Part shown: one piece after another, positions 8,976 through 16,569 of the stretch
Position numbering within the stretch: the stretch's first letter is position 1
How the letters are laid out: every line of letters starts with the position of its first letter
Assembly (NCBI RefSeq): GCF_027922045.1
Contig: NZ_BSEX01000004.1
Coordinates: forward strand, 248,001-312,000
DNA length: 64,000 bases
DNA from: Microbacterium terregens
GTDB taxonomy: Bacteria; Pseudomonadota; Alphaproteobacteria; Sphingomonadales; Sphingomonadaceae
Reading direction: 5' to 3'
Notes under the pieces: generated by a model
Seen by the model: the letters and a program-made list of their open reading frames with translations, nothing else
Told to the model about the DNA's origin: nothing
Databases searched by the model: none
Position numbers and translations under genes: made by a program

Positions 8976-9800
8976 ATGTCCGTCGCCCTCGCCATCCTGC
9001 TGTCCGCGCTTGCGATGACCGCGATCGTGGGCGTGCGCTATCTGCTCGCGTCCGGCGGCTTCGCGTTCGCGACGCGGCTGCGCCAGCCGGGGCTCTACCA
9101 GGGACTCGACCGGCAGATCGTGAAGGAGATCCGCTGGAGCCTGATCTCCGCCGCCATCTATGGCATCCCGGCCGGCGTCGTCGCCTGGGGCTGGCAGAAC
9201 CGCGGCTGGACCCGGATCTACACTGACGTGCACGACCGGCCCTTGTGGTGGCTGCCGCTGTCGGTGCTGCTCTATCTCTTTCTGCACGATACCTGGTTCT
9301 ATTGGAGCCACCGCTGGATGCACCACCCGCGCGTGTTCCGGGTGGCGCATGCGGTCCACCACGCCAGCCGGCCACCGACGGCCTGGGCGGCGATGGCGTT
9401 CCACCCGATCGAGGCGCTGACCGGCGCCTTCGTCATCCCGCTGCTGGTGTTCCTGATCCCGATCCATGTCGGGGCGCTCGGCGTGGTGCTGACGGTGATG
9501 ACGGTGATGGGCGTCACCAACCACATGGGGTGGGAGATTTTCCCGCGCGCGGTCTGGGCCGGGCCGCTCGGCGGCTGGCTCATCACGGCCAGCCACCATC
9601 AGCGCCACCACCAGCGCTATGGCTGTAATTTCGGCCTCTATTTCCGCTTCTGGGACCGCCTGTGCGGCACCGATGACGGACTCGGCAGCTTTGGAAAGAA
9701 CAGGAATGATCAAGCAGGCGTGCGCAACAGCGATACGGTTCAGCTGGGGCGCAGCGGCACTGGTGCTGCTGACGGGAGCCACGCCGACCAGCGAGCTTGA
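8976..9800 (+). CDS. crtG: Fatty-acid-hydroxylase/sterol-desaturase family protein, candidate carotenoid 2,2'-hydroxylase; 3' end probably frameshifted
   Basis: Integral-membrane di-iron hydroxylase. The His motifs are HDTWFYWSHR, HHPRVFRVAHAVHH and ASHHQRHHQRYG, with several hydrophobic segments. At about 240 residues it is larger than CrtZ (about 160-180) and fits the size and family of CrtG, the beta-ring 2-hydroxylase that leads to nostoxanthin, the usual Sphingomonas pigment. Position beside crtY supports a carotenoid role; another lipid hydroxylase is possible. The frame continues 95 bases into the next gene with a hydrophilic tail unlike the family. One extra T at 9690-9692 would instead end it as SFWKEQE at a TGA overlapping the next ATG. 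Confidence 0.72.
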   Translation: MSVALAILLSALAMTAIVGVRYLLASGGFAFATRLRQPGLYQGLDRQIVKEIRWSLISAAIYGIPAGVVAWGWQNRGWTRIYTDVHDRPLWWLPLSVLLYLFLHDTWFYWSHRWMHHPRVFRVAHAVHHASRPPTAWAAMAFHPIEALTGAFVIPLLVFLIPIHVGALGVVLTVMTVMGVTNHMGWEIFPRAVWAGPLGGWLITASHHQRHHQRYGCNFGLYFRFWDRLCGTDDGLGSFGKNRNDQAGVRNSDTVQLGRSGTGAADGSHADQRA

Positions 9801-10155
9801 AGTCACCCTCAACCAGTTGCGCTCTTCGAAGGGCATGATCCGGCTGTGCGTGACCGCGGACCCGAAAAGCTTCCCCGGCTGTGCCAAGGACGCGCATGCC
9901 ATCACCCGCTCCGTCCCGGCCAGCGAGCATGTGATCCGCGTGCAAGGGCTTGTGCCGGGCACCTATGCGCTCTCGGTGATCCACGACGAGAACGGCAACG
10001 GCAAGCTCGACACCTTTGCCGGTATCCCGCGCGAGGGCTTCGGCTTTTCCAACAATCCGGGCCTCGGCTTCGGACCGCCGCGCTTCGCCGCCGCGCAGTT
10101 CGCGCTGTCAGGTGATGCCGATCGGCAACAGGTAAAGATCCGTTATCTGTTTTGA
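9706..10155 (+). CDS. DUF2141 domain-containing exported protein
   Basis: A 149-residue protein with an N-terminal signal sequence (about residues 1-26, hydrophobic core FSWGAAALVLLTGA) followed by a DUF2141 beta-sandwich. Family blocks are visible: GMIRLCVTADPKSFPGC, LVPGTYALSVIHDENGNGKLDT and GIPREGFGFSNNP. It is probably periplasmic, of unknown function; such genes often follow carotenoid hydroxylase genes in sphingomonads. ATG at 9706 is preferred over earlier ATGs inside the upstream gene because it opens a clean signal peptide and has GGAAAG eight bases upstream. It overlaps the upstream frame by 95 bases as sequenced. Confidence 0.88.
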   Translation: MIKQACATAIRFSWGAAALVLLTGATPTSELEVTLNQLRSSKGMIRLCVTADPKSFPGCAKDAHAITRSVPASEHVIRVQGLVPGTYALSVIHDENGNGKLDTFAGIPREGFGFSNNPGLGFGPPRFAAAQFALSGDADRQQVKIRYLF

Positions 10156-10225
10156 GCGGAACCGCGGGAGCCAAGGGTGTTGCGCGGCGTTACGCTCCAG
10201 CAACATTCCATAAAGGCACCTGTCC

Positions 10226-11098
10226 TTGACTACGATCTTCCGCACCGCCTCTGCCGCGCTGGTGCTTTCGCTTTCTGCCCTCGGCACCACTCCTGCACTG
10301 GCGCAGGACGGTGATTCCACCACCATCCACAACAACGATGACGGCAGCGACTATGCCGTGCTCGGGTTGGGCGGCGCCATCCTGACGGACTATGAGGGTT
10401 CCGACGACTACAGCTTTACGCCGGTCCCGATCGGCATCGGCCGAGTTTCGGGCTTCAACTTCCTGCTCGCGGGCAACCGGCTGAGCGTCGACCTGATTGC
10501 CGACAACTTCGGCCCCGGCCTCGATTTCCAGGCAGGCCCCGTCGCCGCGCTGAACTTCAACCGGAGCAGCACCAAGAGCATCGACGACGAGCGCATTAAG
10601 GCGCTGGGCAAGCGCAAGACCGCGCTCGAAGTCGGTGGCTATCTCGGCATCGGCCAGACCGGCGTCTTCACCAGCGAGTTCGACCGTCTCTCCGCCTCCG
10701 TCAGCTATCGCAAGGGCGTGACCGGGGCGCACTCCGCCGGCATCTTCACGCCGACCGTCACCTACATGACGCCGCTCAGCACCAAGTCCGTCGTGAGCGT
10801 CTTCGTCGCGGCCGAGCGCGCGGAGAAGGGGTACGCCCAGAGCTACTTCGGCATCAATCCGCAGCAGAGCGAGGATAGCGGCCTGCCCGTCTACAACGCG
10901 CGCGGCGGCTGGAAGAACTGGACGCTGGGCGGGGCCGGCGCCGTGTCGCTGACCGGCAACCTGCGCAACGGCCTGCAGGCGTTCGGCGGCGTCGTCTATC
11001 GCCGCATGCTCAACGACTTCGCCGAAAGCCCCGTGACCAGCATCGCGGGCGACCGCGATCAGTGGCTGGGCTCGGTGGGCCTCGCCTACAGCTTCTAA
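10226..11098 (+). CDS. MipA/OmpV family outer-membrane protein
   Basis: The 290-residue product has a cleavable signal peptide (LVLSLSALGTTPALAQD, cut probably after ALA near residue 26) and a beta-barrel pattern ending in SVGLAYSF, with the terminal Phe typical of outer-membrane proteins. MipA/OmpV hallmarks are GLGGAILTDYEGSDDY and the closing block near VVYRRMLNDFAESPV. The start is a TTG at 10226: an in-frame TAA at 10211 excludes anything much earlier, and AGG lies nine bases upstream. In other bacteria such proteins act as scaffolds for murein enzymes or as porin-like proteins; the role here is not known. Confidence 0.88.
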   Translation: MTTIFRTASAALVLSLSALGTTPALAQDGDSTTIHNNDDGSDYAVLGLGGAILTDYEGSDDYSFTPVPIGIGRVSGFNFLLAGNRLSVDLIADNFGPGLDFQAGPVAALNFNRSSTKSIDDERIKALGKRKTALEVGGYLGIGQTGVFTSEFDRLSASVSYRKGVTGAHSAGIFTPTVTYMTPLSTKSVVSVFVAAERAEKGYAQSYFGINPQQSEDSGLPVYNARGGWKNWTLGGAGAVSLTGNLRNGLQAFGGVVYRRMLNDFAESPVTSIAGDRDQWLGSVGLAYSF

Positions 11099-11109
11099 CG
11101 CGCTTGGGA

Positions 11110-11155
11110 GAGCCCCGGCTGCCGGTCCGCAAGGGCCGGCAGCCGTGTGGGGCTC
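11110..11155. terminator. Nested hairpin between convergent genes
   Basis: GAGCCCC (11110-11116) pairs with GGGGCTC (11149-11155), and inside it GGCTGCCGG pairs with CCGGCAGCC. It lies between the mipA-like gene and nth, which converge. No T-run follows on either strand, so it would be a structure-dependent rather than classical terminator. Confidence 0.5.
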
Positions 11156-11161
11156 GGCAGT

Positions 11162-11827
11162 TCAGACGCCAGCGGCGCCCTTGCGGGCCGCGGGCGGCGG
11201 TGTCTTGGGCTTGTAGGCGCACAGATCGACCACCGGGCAGCGCCAGCATTCCGGGGTCCGCGCCTTGCACACATAACGACCGTGCAGGATCAGCCAGTGG
11301 TGCGCGTGCAGCCGGAACGGCTGCGGCGTCACCCGGTCGAGCACCAGTTCCACCGCCAGCGGCGTCTTGCCCTTGGCCAGGCCCGTGCGGTTGCCGACCC
11401 GGAAGATGTGGGTGTCGACGGCGAACGTCTCCGCCCCGAACGCGACGTTCATCACCACATTGGCGGTCTTGCGCCCCACGCCGGGCAGCTTTTCCAGCGC
11501 CTCGCGGCTCGCCGGCACCTTCCCGCCATGCTCGGCGATCAGCGCCTCAGACAGCGCGATCACGTTCTTGGCCTTGGTGTTGAACAGGCCGATGGTCTTG
11601 ATGTGCTCCTTCAGCCCCGCCTCGCCGAGCGCCACCATCTTCTCCGGCGTGTCGACCTCGGCGAACAGCCGGCGCGTCGCCTTGTTGACGCCGGCATCGG
11701 TCGCCTGCGCCGAGAGCACGACCGCCACCAGCAGGGTGAAGTCGTTGACCGATTCGAGTTCGGTCTCGGGGTGCGGATTGGCTTCGGCCAGCCGCCGGTA
11801 GAATTCGAAAACGTCGGCCCGCTTCAA
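11162..11827 (-). CDS. nth: Endonuclease III (DNA glycosylase/AP lyase)
   Basis: Removes oxidised pyrimidines in base-excision repair. With the TTG at 11825-11827 as start, the catalytic Lys falls at 120 (LPGVGRKTANVV), the catalytic Asp at 138 (AVDTHIFRV), and the four [4Fe-4S] cysteines at 187, 194, 197 and 203. These are the same numbers as in the E. coli enzyme, which strongly supports this start over the ATG at 11881. The TTG overlaps the dapB stop (TTGA), so nth is probably translated by coupling to dapB. A 221-residue product with a short Lys/Pro-rich tail. Confidence 0.96.
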   Translation of the reverse strand: MKRADVFEFYRRLAEANPHPETELESVNDFTLLVAVVLSAQATDAGVNKATRRLFAEVDTPEKMVALGEAGLKEHIKTIGLFNTKAKNVIALSEALIAEHGGKVPASREALEKLPGVGRKTANVVMNVAFGAETFAVDTHIFRVGNRTGLAKGKTPLAVELVLDRVTPQPFRLHAHHWLILHGRYVCKARTPECWRCPVVDLCAYKPKTPPPAARKGAAGV

Positions 11828-12552
11828 AGGCCCAGCACCGCATCCATGCTGTAGCGCCCGGGCGCCTGCTGGACGAGCCACTGTGCCGCCTTCACCGCGC
11901 CACGCGCAAAGATCGCGCGGTCGTCGGCGCGATGGCCCAGCTCGATCCGCTCGCCTTCGCCCGCGAAGATCACCTGGTGGTCGCCCACCACGCGCCCGCC
12001 GCGCAGCGCCGCGAACCCGATCGTGCCCTGCGCCCGTGCGCCGACCAGCCCGGCGCGGCCGACGACGGCCACGTCCGACAGCTCGACGCCCATGCCCTCG
12101 GCCGCGGCCTCGCCCAGCATCAGCGCCGTACCCGACGGGGCATCCACCTTCATGCGATGGTGCATCTCGACGATCTCGATGTCCCAGTCGGGGCCGAGCC
12201 GCTCGGCCGCCTCCCGCACCAGGCGCGACAGCAGGGCCACGCCGAGCGACGTGTTGCCGGTCTGCAGGATCGGGATCTCCTCGGCAGCCTGGTCGATCAG
12301 CGCATGTTGCGCGCGCGACAGGCCGGTGGTGCCGATCAGGATCGGGGTCGCCGTAGCGCGGGCGGCGGCGATATGGGCATCGACGGCAACGGCTGCGGAG
12401 AAGTCGACCAGGACTTCGGCCCTGCGCGCGATGCCCTCCGGATTCTCGCCGGCATCGGCGCCACCGGCCAGCGTCGCACCCAGCTCCGGGATGACGGCGG
12501 CGATGGCCTGTCCCATGCGGCCCAGCCGCCCATAGATGCCGATGCTTGCCAT
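11824..12552 (-). CDS. dapB: 4-hydroxy-tetrahydrodipicolinate reductase
   Basis: NAD(P)H-dependent step of lysine and meso-diaminopimelate synthesis. The N-terminal nucleotide motif is IGIYGRLGRMGQAI, and the catalytic/substrate block is EIVEMHHRMKVDAPSGTAL with the expected His pair, Lys and SGTA. The product of 242 residues is at the short end of the family. The start MASIGIYG at 12552 is chosen because the 36 upstream codons in frame look non-coding. It is the promoter-proximal gene of a dapB-nth pair. Confidence 0.96.
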   Translation of the reverse strand: MASIGIYGRLGRMGQAIAAVIPELGATLAGGADAGENPEGIARRAEVLVDFSAAVAVDAHIAAARATATPILIGTTGLSRAQHALIDQAAEEIPILQTGNTSLGVALLSRLVREAAERLGPDWDIEIVEMHHRMKVDAPSGTALMLGEAAAEGMGVELSDVAVVGRAGLVGARAQGTIGFAALRGGRVVGDHQVIFAGEGERIELGHRADDRAIFARGAVKAAQWLVQQAPGRYSMDAVLGL

Positions 12553-12682
12553 GATGCTCCGCCTTGCCGTGCCCGGCGGCCCAACGCGCGTCGGGAGCAC
12601 CGGCTCCCCGCCTCGACGACCGGTCCGCGGCTCATGGCAGAAAGCCGCCGCCCCCGACAAGCGGAAGCGACAGCGAAACGGA

Positions 12683-13045
12683 TCAGGCGGCGACGTGCGC
12701 GACCGGTGCCTCGGCGTATTTCGGATCTTGGGGATTGAACTCGGGGAACGGCGTGAACAGGCGCGAGGTCAGCGCGACGCCGTTCAGCCCGGCGAGCTTG
12801 AACGTGCCGAGCTTCGCCACCTTCGGGGCGCCGCCGGCACGCTCCACGGTGACCGCATCGACGTGCAGGTCGCCATGCTTGGTCCACAGCATGTGGGGGG
12901 CCAGCAGCATGTCCATGTTGTTGTACACCACCGACACACAGATGCGCTGCATCATTGCGAAACGCAGGATGTCGCTGATGCTCGCGCGGTCTTCTTGGGC
13001 GTCACTCACGGGGGTGGAACGGGCTAGTTCGAGCATTTGTTGCAT
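12683..13045 (-). CDS. Conserved hypothetical protein, possibly WYL-related
   Basis: A 120-residue soluble protein that I do not recognise by name. The middle (ILRFAMMQRICVSVVYNNMDMLLAPHMLW, then HGDLHVDAVTVERAG and KLGTFKLAGLNGVALTSRLFTP) follows the pattern of a compact WYL-like ligand-binding domain: an inducible-contact strand, a pocket and a KTFKLAGL-type strand. There is no DNA-binding domain. It stands alone between dapB and the sirtuin gene. The start could be the ATG at 13045 or the one at 13036; neither has a clear ribosome site. Confidence 0.6.
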   Translation of the reverse strand: MQQMLELARSTPVSDAQEDRASISDILRFAMMQRICVSVVYNNMDMLLAPHMLWTKHGDLHVDAVTVERAGGAPKVAKLGTFKLAGLNGVALTSRLFTPFPEFNPQDPKYAEAPVAHVAA

Positions 13046-13132
13046 TGCGGCACGCAGCTAGTCGTACGCCGCCACCGCTTCAAGCGTGTTTGTGGATTGG
13101 CGGCTGTCCCGTCCCGGGGCTAGATTCTCCCC

Positions 13133-13837
13133 ATGCACGCCATCCGCAACATCGTCGTCCTCACCGGCGCCGGCCTTTCCGCCGAAAGCGGCTTGGCGAC
13201 CTTCCGCGGCCCCGGCGGCCTGTGGGAGGGGCATCGCGTCGAGGACGTGTGCACGCCCGAGGCGCTGGCGCAGGATCCGGCACTGGTGCACCGCTTCTAT
13301 GATGCGCGGCGGGAGGCGCTCGACACCGTGGAGCCCAACCCCGCGCACCAGGCCCTAGCGCGCCTGGATGCCGCATGGCCGGGCGAGCTGCTGATCGTCA
13401 CCCAGAACGTCGACGACCTGCACGAGCGCGCGGGCACCCGGCGGCTGCTACACATGCACGGCGCGCTGCGCTCCGCCCTGTGCGCGGCGTGCGGCACCCG
13501 CATGCCGCACGAGGGCGCGCTGCCGCCTGCCTCCCTCTGCCCAGCATGCGGCGCGCCGGCGCTGCGCCCGGACATCGTCTTCTTCGGCGAGATGCCCTAC
13601 GACATGGATCGCATCGAGGCGGCGCTCGCCGAAGCCGACCTGTTCGTCTCCATCGGCACTTCGGGCGCAGTCTATCCCGCCGCCGGCTTCGTCCAGATGG
13701 CCGCGCACTTCGGTGCCGCCACCCTGGAACTCAACCTCGAACCCTCGGCCGGCAGCCACTGGTTCGAAGAAAGCCGCCTCGGCCCCGCAACCCGGTTGGT
13801 GCCGGAGTGGGTCGAGGAAGTGCTCGCCGGACGCTGA
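13133..13837 (+). CDS. cobB: NAD-dependent protein deacylase (sirtuin, CobB type)
   Basis: Removes acyl groups from lysines using NAD. GAGLSAESGLATFRG (12-26) is the NAD-binding start, QNVDDLH (91-97) is the ribose/nicotinamide block, and the catalytic His is in HMHG near 109. Zinc ligands are the two CxxC pairs at 117/120 and 136/139. Tyr56 and Arg59 (FYDARR) are the SIRT5-type pair that binds succinyl or malonyl groups, so desuccinylase activity is likely besides deacetylation. A 234-residue protein, transcribed alone, convergent with era. Confidence 0.94.
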   Translation: MHAIRNIVVLTGAGLSAESGLATFRGPGGLWEGHRVEDVCTPEALAQDPALVHRFYDARREALDTVEPNPAHQALARLDAAWPGELLIVTQNVDDLHERAGTRRLLHMHGALRSALCAACGTRMPHEGALPPASLCPACGAPALRPDIVFFGEMPYDMDRIEAALAEADLFVSIGTSGAVYPAAGFVQMAAHFGAATLELNLEPSAGSHWFEESRLGPATRLVPEWVEEVLAGR

Positions 13838-13840
13838 GCC

Positions 13841-14743
13841 TCACTCCACCCAGTCGAGGCCGATGTCGCGGTAGAGGGTGCGATCCTCCTCCCAGTCGGG
13901 CTTGACCTTGACGTGCAGGTAGAGGTGGACGCGCACGCCCATCAGCGTCTGGAGCTCGGCTCGCGCCTTGGCGCCGATTTCCTTGATGCGGGACCCGCCC
14001 TTGCCCAGCACGATCGCACGCTGGCTCTCGCGCCCGACCAGGATCTGCTGGTGGATCTCGACCGACCCATCCTCGCGCTCCTTGTAGAGCTCGGTGTCGA
14101 CCGCGATCGCATAGGGCAGCTCGGCATGGAGCTGGTGGTAGATCTGCTCGCGGGTCATCTCCGCCGCCAGCATCCGGTCGGTCGCGTCGGAGACCTGGTC
14201 CTCCGGGAAGTGCCACGGCCCTTCCGGCATGCGCGCCGCAAGCGCAGCCTTGAGCTCCGGCACGCCGTCGCCGGTCTGGGCGCTCACGAAAAAGGTCTCG
14301 TCGAAACCCATCTGTTCGTTCAGGCGCGCAGCATGCGTCAGCAGGCGCGGTTTGTCGGCAATGTCGACCTTGTTGAGGATCAGCAGCTTGGGCTCGCGAC
14401 GGTGGGCGAGCCGCTCGGCGATGTCCGTCACCTTGGGGCCGAGGCCCCCCTTGGCATCCACCACGAAGGCGATGGCGTCGGCACCTTCGGCACCTTCCCA
14501 GGCGGCCGCCACCATCGCGCGGTCGAGCCGGCGGCGCGGGTCGAAGATGCCGGGCGTGTCGACCAGCAGCAACTGCGTGTCGCCCTCAATGGCGATGCCC
14601 ATCAGGCGGGTGCGCGTGGTCTGTGCCTTGGCGCTGGTGATCGCGACCTTCTGGCCGACCATCGCGTTGACGAGCGTCGACTTGCCCGCGTTGGGGGCGC
14701 CGACCACGGCAACGAGGCCACAGCGTTGGGTGGAGGGGTTCAT
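13841..14743 (-). CDS. era: GTPase Era
   Basis: Essential GTPase for maturation of 16S rRNA and the 30S subunit. G1 is GAPNAGKS (15-22), G3 is DTPG (62-65) and G4 is NKVD near 125; the C-terminal KH domain includes LGKGGSRIKEIGAKAR. A 300-residue product starting MNPSTQRCG at 14743; the 15 codons upstream in frame look non-coding. It is third in a lepB-rnc-era order (minus strand), separated from rnc by about 240 bases that hold a family B repeat. Confidence 0.96.
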   Translation of the reverse strand: MNPSTQRCGLVAVVGAPNAGKSTLVNAMVGQKVAITSAKAQTTRTRLMGIAIEGDTQLLLVDTPGIFDPRRRLDRAMVAAAWEGAEGADAIAFVVDAKGGLGPKVTDIAERLAHRREPKLLILNKVDIADKPRLLTHAARLNEQMGFDETFFVSAQTGDGVPELKAALAARMPEGPWHFPEDQVSDATDRMLAAEMTREQIYHQLHAELPYAIAVDTELYKEREDGSVEIHQQILVGRESQRAIVLGKGGSRIKEIGAKARAELQTLMGVRVHLYLHVKVKPDWEEDRTLYRDIGLDWVE

Positions 14744-14831
14744 ATGCAAGCCTGACGAAAGAGAAAGGAGAGAATGCGGGTTTGGCATACGCCGGTCAAC
14801 GCGCAGGTGGCGAGTGCGGGATCAGCGTACC

Positions 14832-14940
14832 CCGTTTGTCTCGAGTAGGGATCGAGCTTGTCGAGAGCCCGTATCGAGAGAGCCGCAACGGTTCTCGATA
14901 CGCCGTCTCGACAAGCTCGACGGCTACTCGAACCAAACGG
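14832..14940. repeat. Intergenic inverted repeat, family B (copy 1)
   Basis: Outer arms CCGTTTG (14832-14838) and CAAACGG (14934-14940) bound an element with GATCGAGCTTGTCGAGA on one side and TCTCGACAAGCTCGACGG on the other; between them lie GTATCGAGAG and TTCTCGATAC. The same building blocks in the same order occur at 52347-52459 and, more degenerate, at 61694-61817. It separates rnc from era. Confidence 0.88.
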
Positions 14941-14980
14941 AAGGGACGTAAGAGATGGTCTGCCGCCAGGATCGCCCCAC

Positions 14981-15712
14981 CTACCGCTCCAGCTGGCGCA
15001 ATAGCGCCTTGGCGGCGGCGGTTTCCGCCTCCTGCTTGGACGTGCCCTGCGCGGATGCCTCGGCGAGCTTGCCGATCGACACCTTGACGGTGAACCGCGG
15101 CGCGTGGCCGGGCCCGGAGCGATCGACCACCGTATATTCGGGCGGGCGCCGGTCGTTTGCGGCGGCCCATTCCTGGAGCGCGGACTTGGGGTGCTTGGGC
15201 GCGCGCACCTGCGTTTCGATGCGATCGGCCCAGATCCGGCGCACGAAGCCGCGCGTCGCCTCCAGCCCCGCCTCCAGGTAGAAGGCGCCGATCAGCGCCT
15301 CCATCACGTCGCCCAGCACATTGTCGCTCTGGGTCGCGCCGTCGTCGCGCGCCTGCTTGCCGAGCCGTAGGTGCGGCACCGCGCCCAGTTCGCGCGCCAG
15401 TTCGGCGCACACGGCACCCGTCACCAACGCGTTGATCCGCCGCGACAGCTTGCCCTCGGGCTCGTCCGGGAAACGCTCGAACAGCCACTCCGCCATGAGC
15501 AGGCCGAGCACGCGATCGCCCAGGAACTCCAGTCGTTCGTAGCTTTCGCCGGCATGGCTGCCATGCGTCACCGCCCGCTCGAACAGCGGCAGCGGCAGGT
15601 CGTCGCGGCCAAAGGTGGCGGCGATCCAGGGGGCGAGCGGGGGCGTGCTCAGAAGCCTTCCCCGATCCGATCGAAGCGCGCGGCGCTGACCCAGGTCCAG
15701 GGCAGCAGCCAC
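14981..15712 (-). CDS. rnc: Ribonuclease III
   Basis: Double-strand RNA endonuclease for rRNA and mRNA processing. The catalytic signature is ERLEFLGDRVLGLLMAEWLF, with the second acidic cluster in GDVMEALIGAFYLEAG; the C-terminal dsRNA-binding domain spans about the last 70 residues (KSALQEW to AAAKALLRQL). The start is uncertain. ATG at 15712 overlaps lepB by 64 bases and adds about 20 unrelated residues. A CTG at 15650-15652, overlapping the lepB stop as CTGA, would give a more typical N-terminus. The frame between has no ATG, GTG or TTG. Confidence 0.93.
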   Translation of the reverse strand: MAAALDLGQRRALRSDRGRLLSTPPLAPWIAATFGRDDLPLPLFERAVTHGSHAGESYERLEFLGDRVLGLLMAEWLFERFPDEPEGKLSRRINALVTGAVCAELARELGAVPHLRLGKQARDDGATQSDNVLGDVMEALIGAFYLEAGLEATRGFVRRIWADRIETQVRAPKHPKSALQEWAAANDRRPPEYTVVDRSGPGHAPRFTVKVSIGKLAEASAQGTSKQEAETAAAKALLRQLER

Positions 15713-16455
15713 TGCGCGCTGCCGTCGGTCGACCAGAAGTTGACCACCGCCTTGCCCTCCAGATTCTCCATCGGCACGAAGCCGATGCCCTGGTTGGGCA
15801 TCGCCGGGAAGCGGCTGTCGGCGCTGTCGTCACGGTTGTCGCCCATCAGGAAGACATGTCCCGCGGGCACCGTGTAGACGCCGGTGTCGTCGGCGGGCGT
15901 CTCCGCCTGGTCGAGCACGCGATAGCGCTTGCCGTTGGGGAGCGTCTCCTCGAACTGGGGATAGCGGCAGATCGGCTTGCCGGCCGCATCCTCGTCCTGG
16001 AACTCGAACTGGCAGCCGAAGTTCGGCGACACCGGCAGCACGAAGTCGGCGATGCGCTGCTTCGGGATCGGCTTTCCGTTCAGGAACAGCTGGCCGCGCT
16101 GCATCTGCACGCGATCACCGGGCAGGCCGATCACGCGCTTGACCCAATTGTCCTCGGCGGTCGGCGGTGCCTTGAACACCACCACGTCGCCCCGCTCGGG
16201 CGTGCTTGCGAACACGCGGCCGGGGATCAGCGGCAGGCTCCACGGCAGGCTGTGGCGCGAATAGCCGTAGTTCCACTTGGTGATGAACAGATAGTCGCCG
16301 ACCAGCAGCCGCGGGAGCATCGAGCCCGACGGGATGTTGAAGGGCGAGAAGAAGAAGCTGCGGATCACGAACACGAAGATCGCGAGCTTCACGAAAAACA
16401 GCACCGTCTCGCGCAGTTCGGAGCGCTGGCGACGGGCGGCGGGTTTGCTGGCCAT
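15649..16455 (-). CDS. lepB: Signal peptidase I
   Basis: Membrane-bound Ser/Lys protease that removes signal peptides. One N-terminal membrane helix (about 18-36) precedes the catalytic Ser45 in IPSGSMLP; the general-base Lys is in NWVKRVIGLPGDR. The C-terminal box MGDNRDDSADSR is the family's fourth signature. A 268-residue product; MASKPAARR at 16455 is chosen over an upstream ATG at 16491. The gene overlaps or abuts rnc, giving the common lepB-rnc-era order. Confidence 0.95.
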   Translation of the reverse strand: MASKPAARRQRSELRETVLFFVKLAIFVFVIRSFFFSPFNIPSGSMLPRLLVGDYLFITKWNYGYSRHSLPWSLPLIPGRVFASTPERGDVVVFKAPPTAEDNWVKRVIGLPGDRVQMQRGQLFLNGKPIPKQRIADFVLPVSPNFGCQFEFQDEDAAGKPICRYPQFEETLPNGKRYRVLDQAETPADDTGVYTVPAGHVFLMGDNRDDSADSRFPAMPNQGIGFVPMENLEGKAVVNFWSTDGSAQWLLPWTWVSAARFDRIGEGF

Positions 16456-16569
16456 GACGCCTGCTGTGCGGGGGACTCCTGCCCACGTCAACCCAGGCTG
16501 TTGGGGAGTAGCGGAGCGGCCTGTGCCGCGCTAGGTCGCGCGACAAGTACGGCTTGAAGGAGAAAACGC

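Noticed and set aside
8976..9800. Programmed frameshift in the crtG-like gene
   Set aside because: No slippery heptamer plus downstream structure is evident at 9681-9700; a simple one-base deletion or sequencing error explains the data better.
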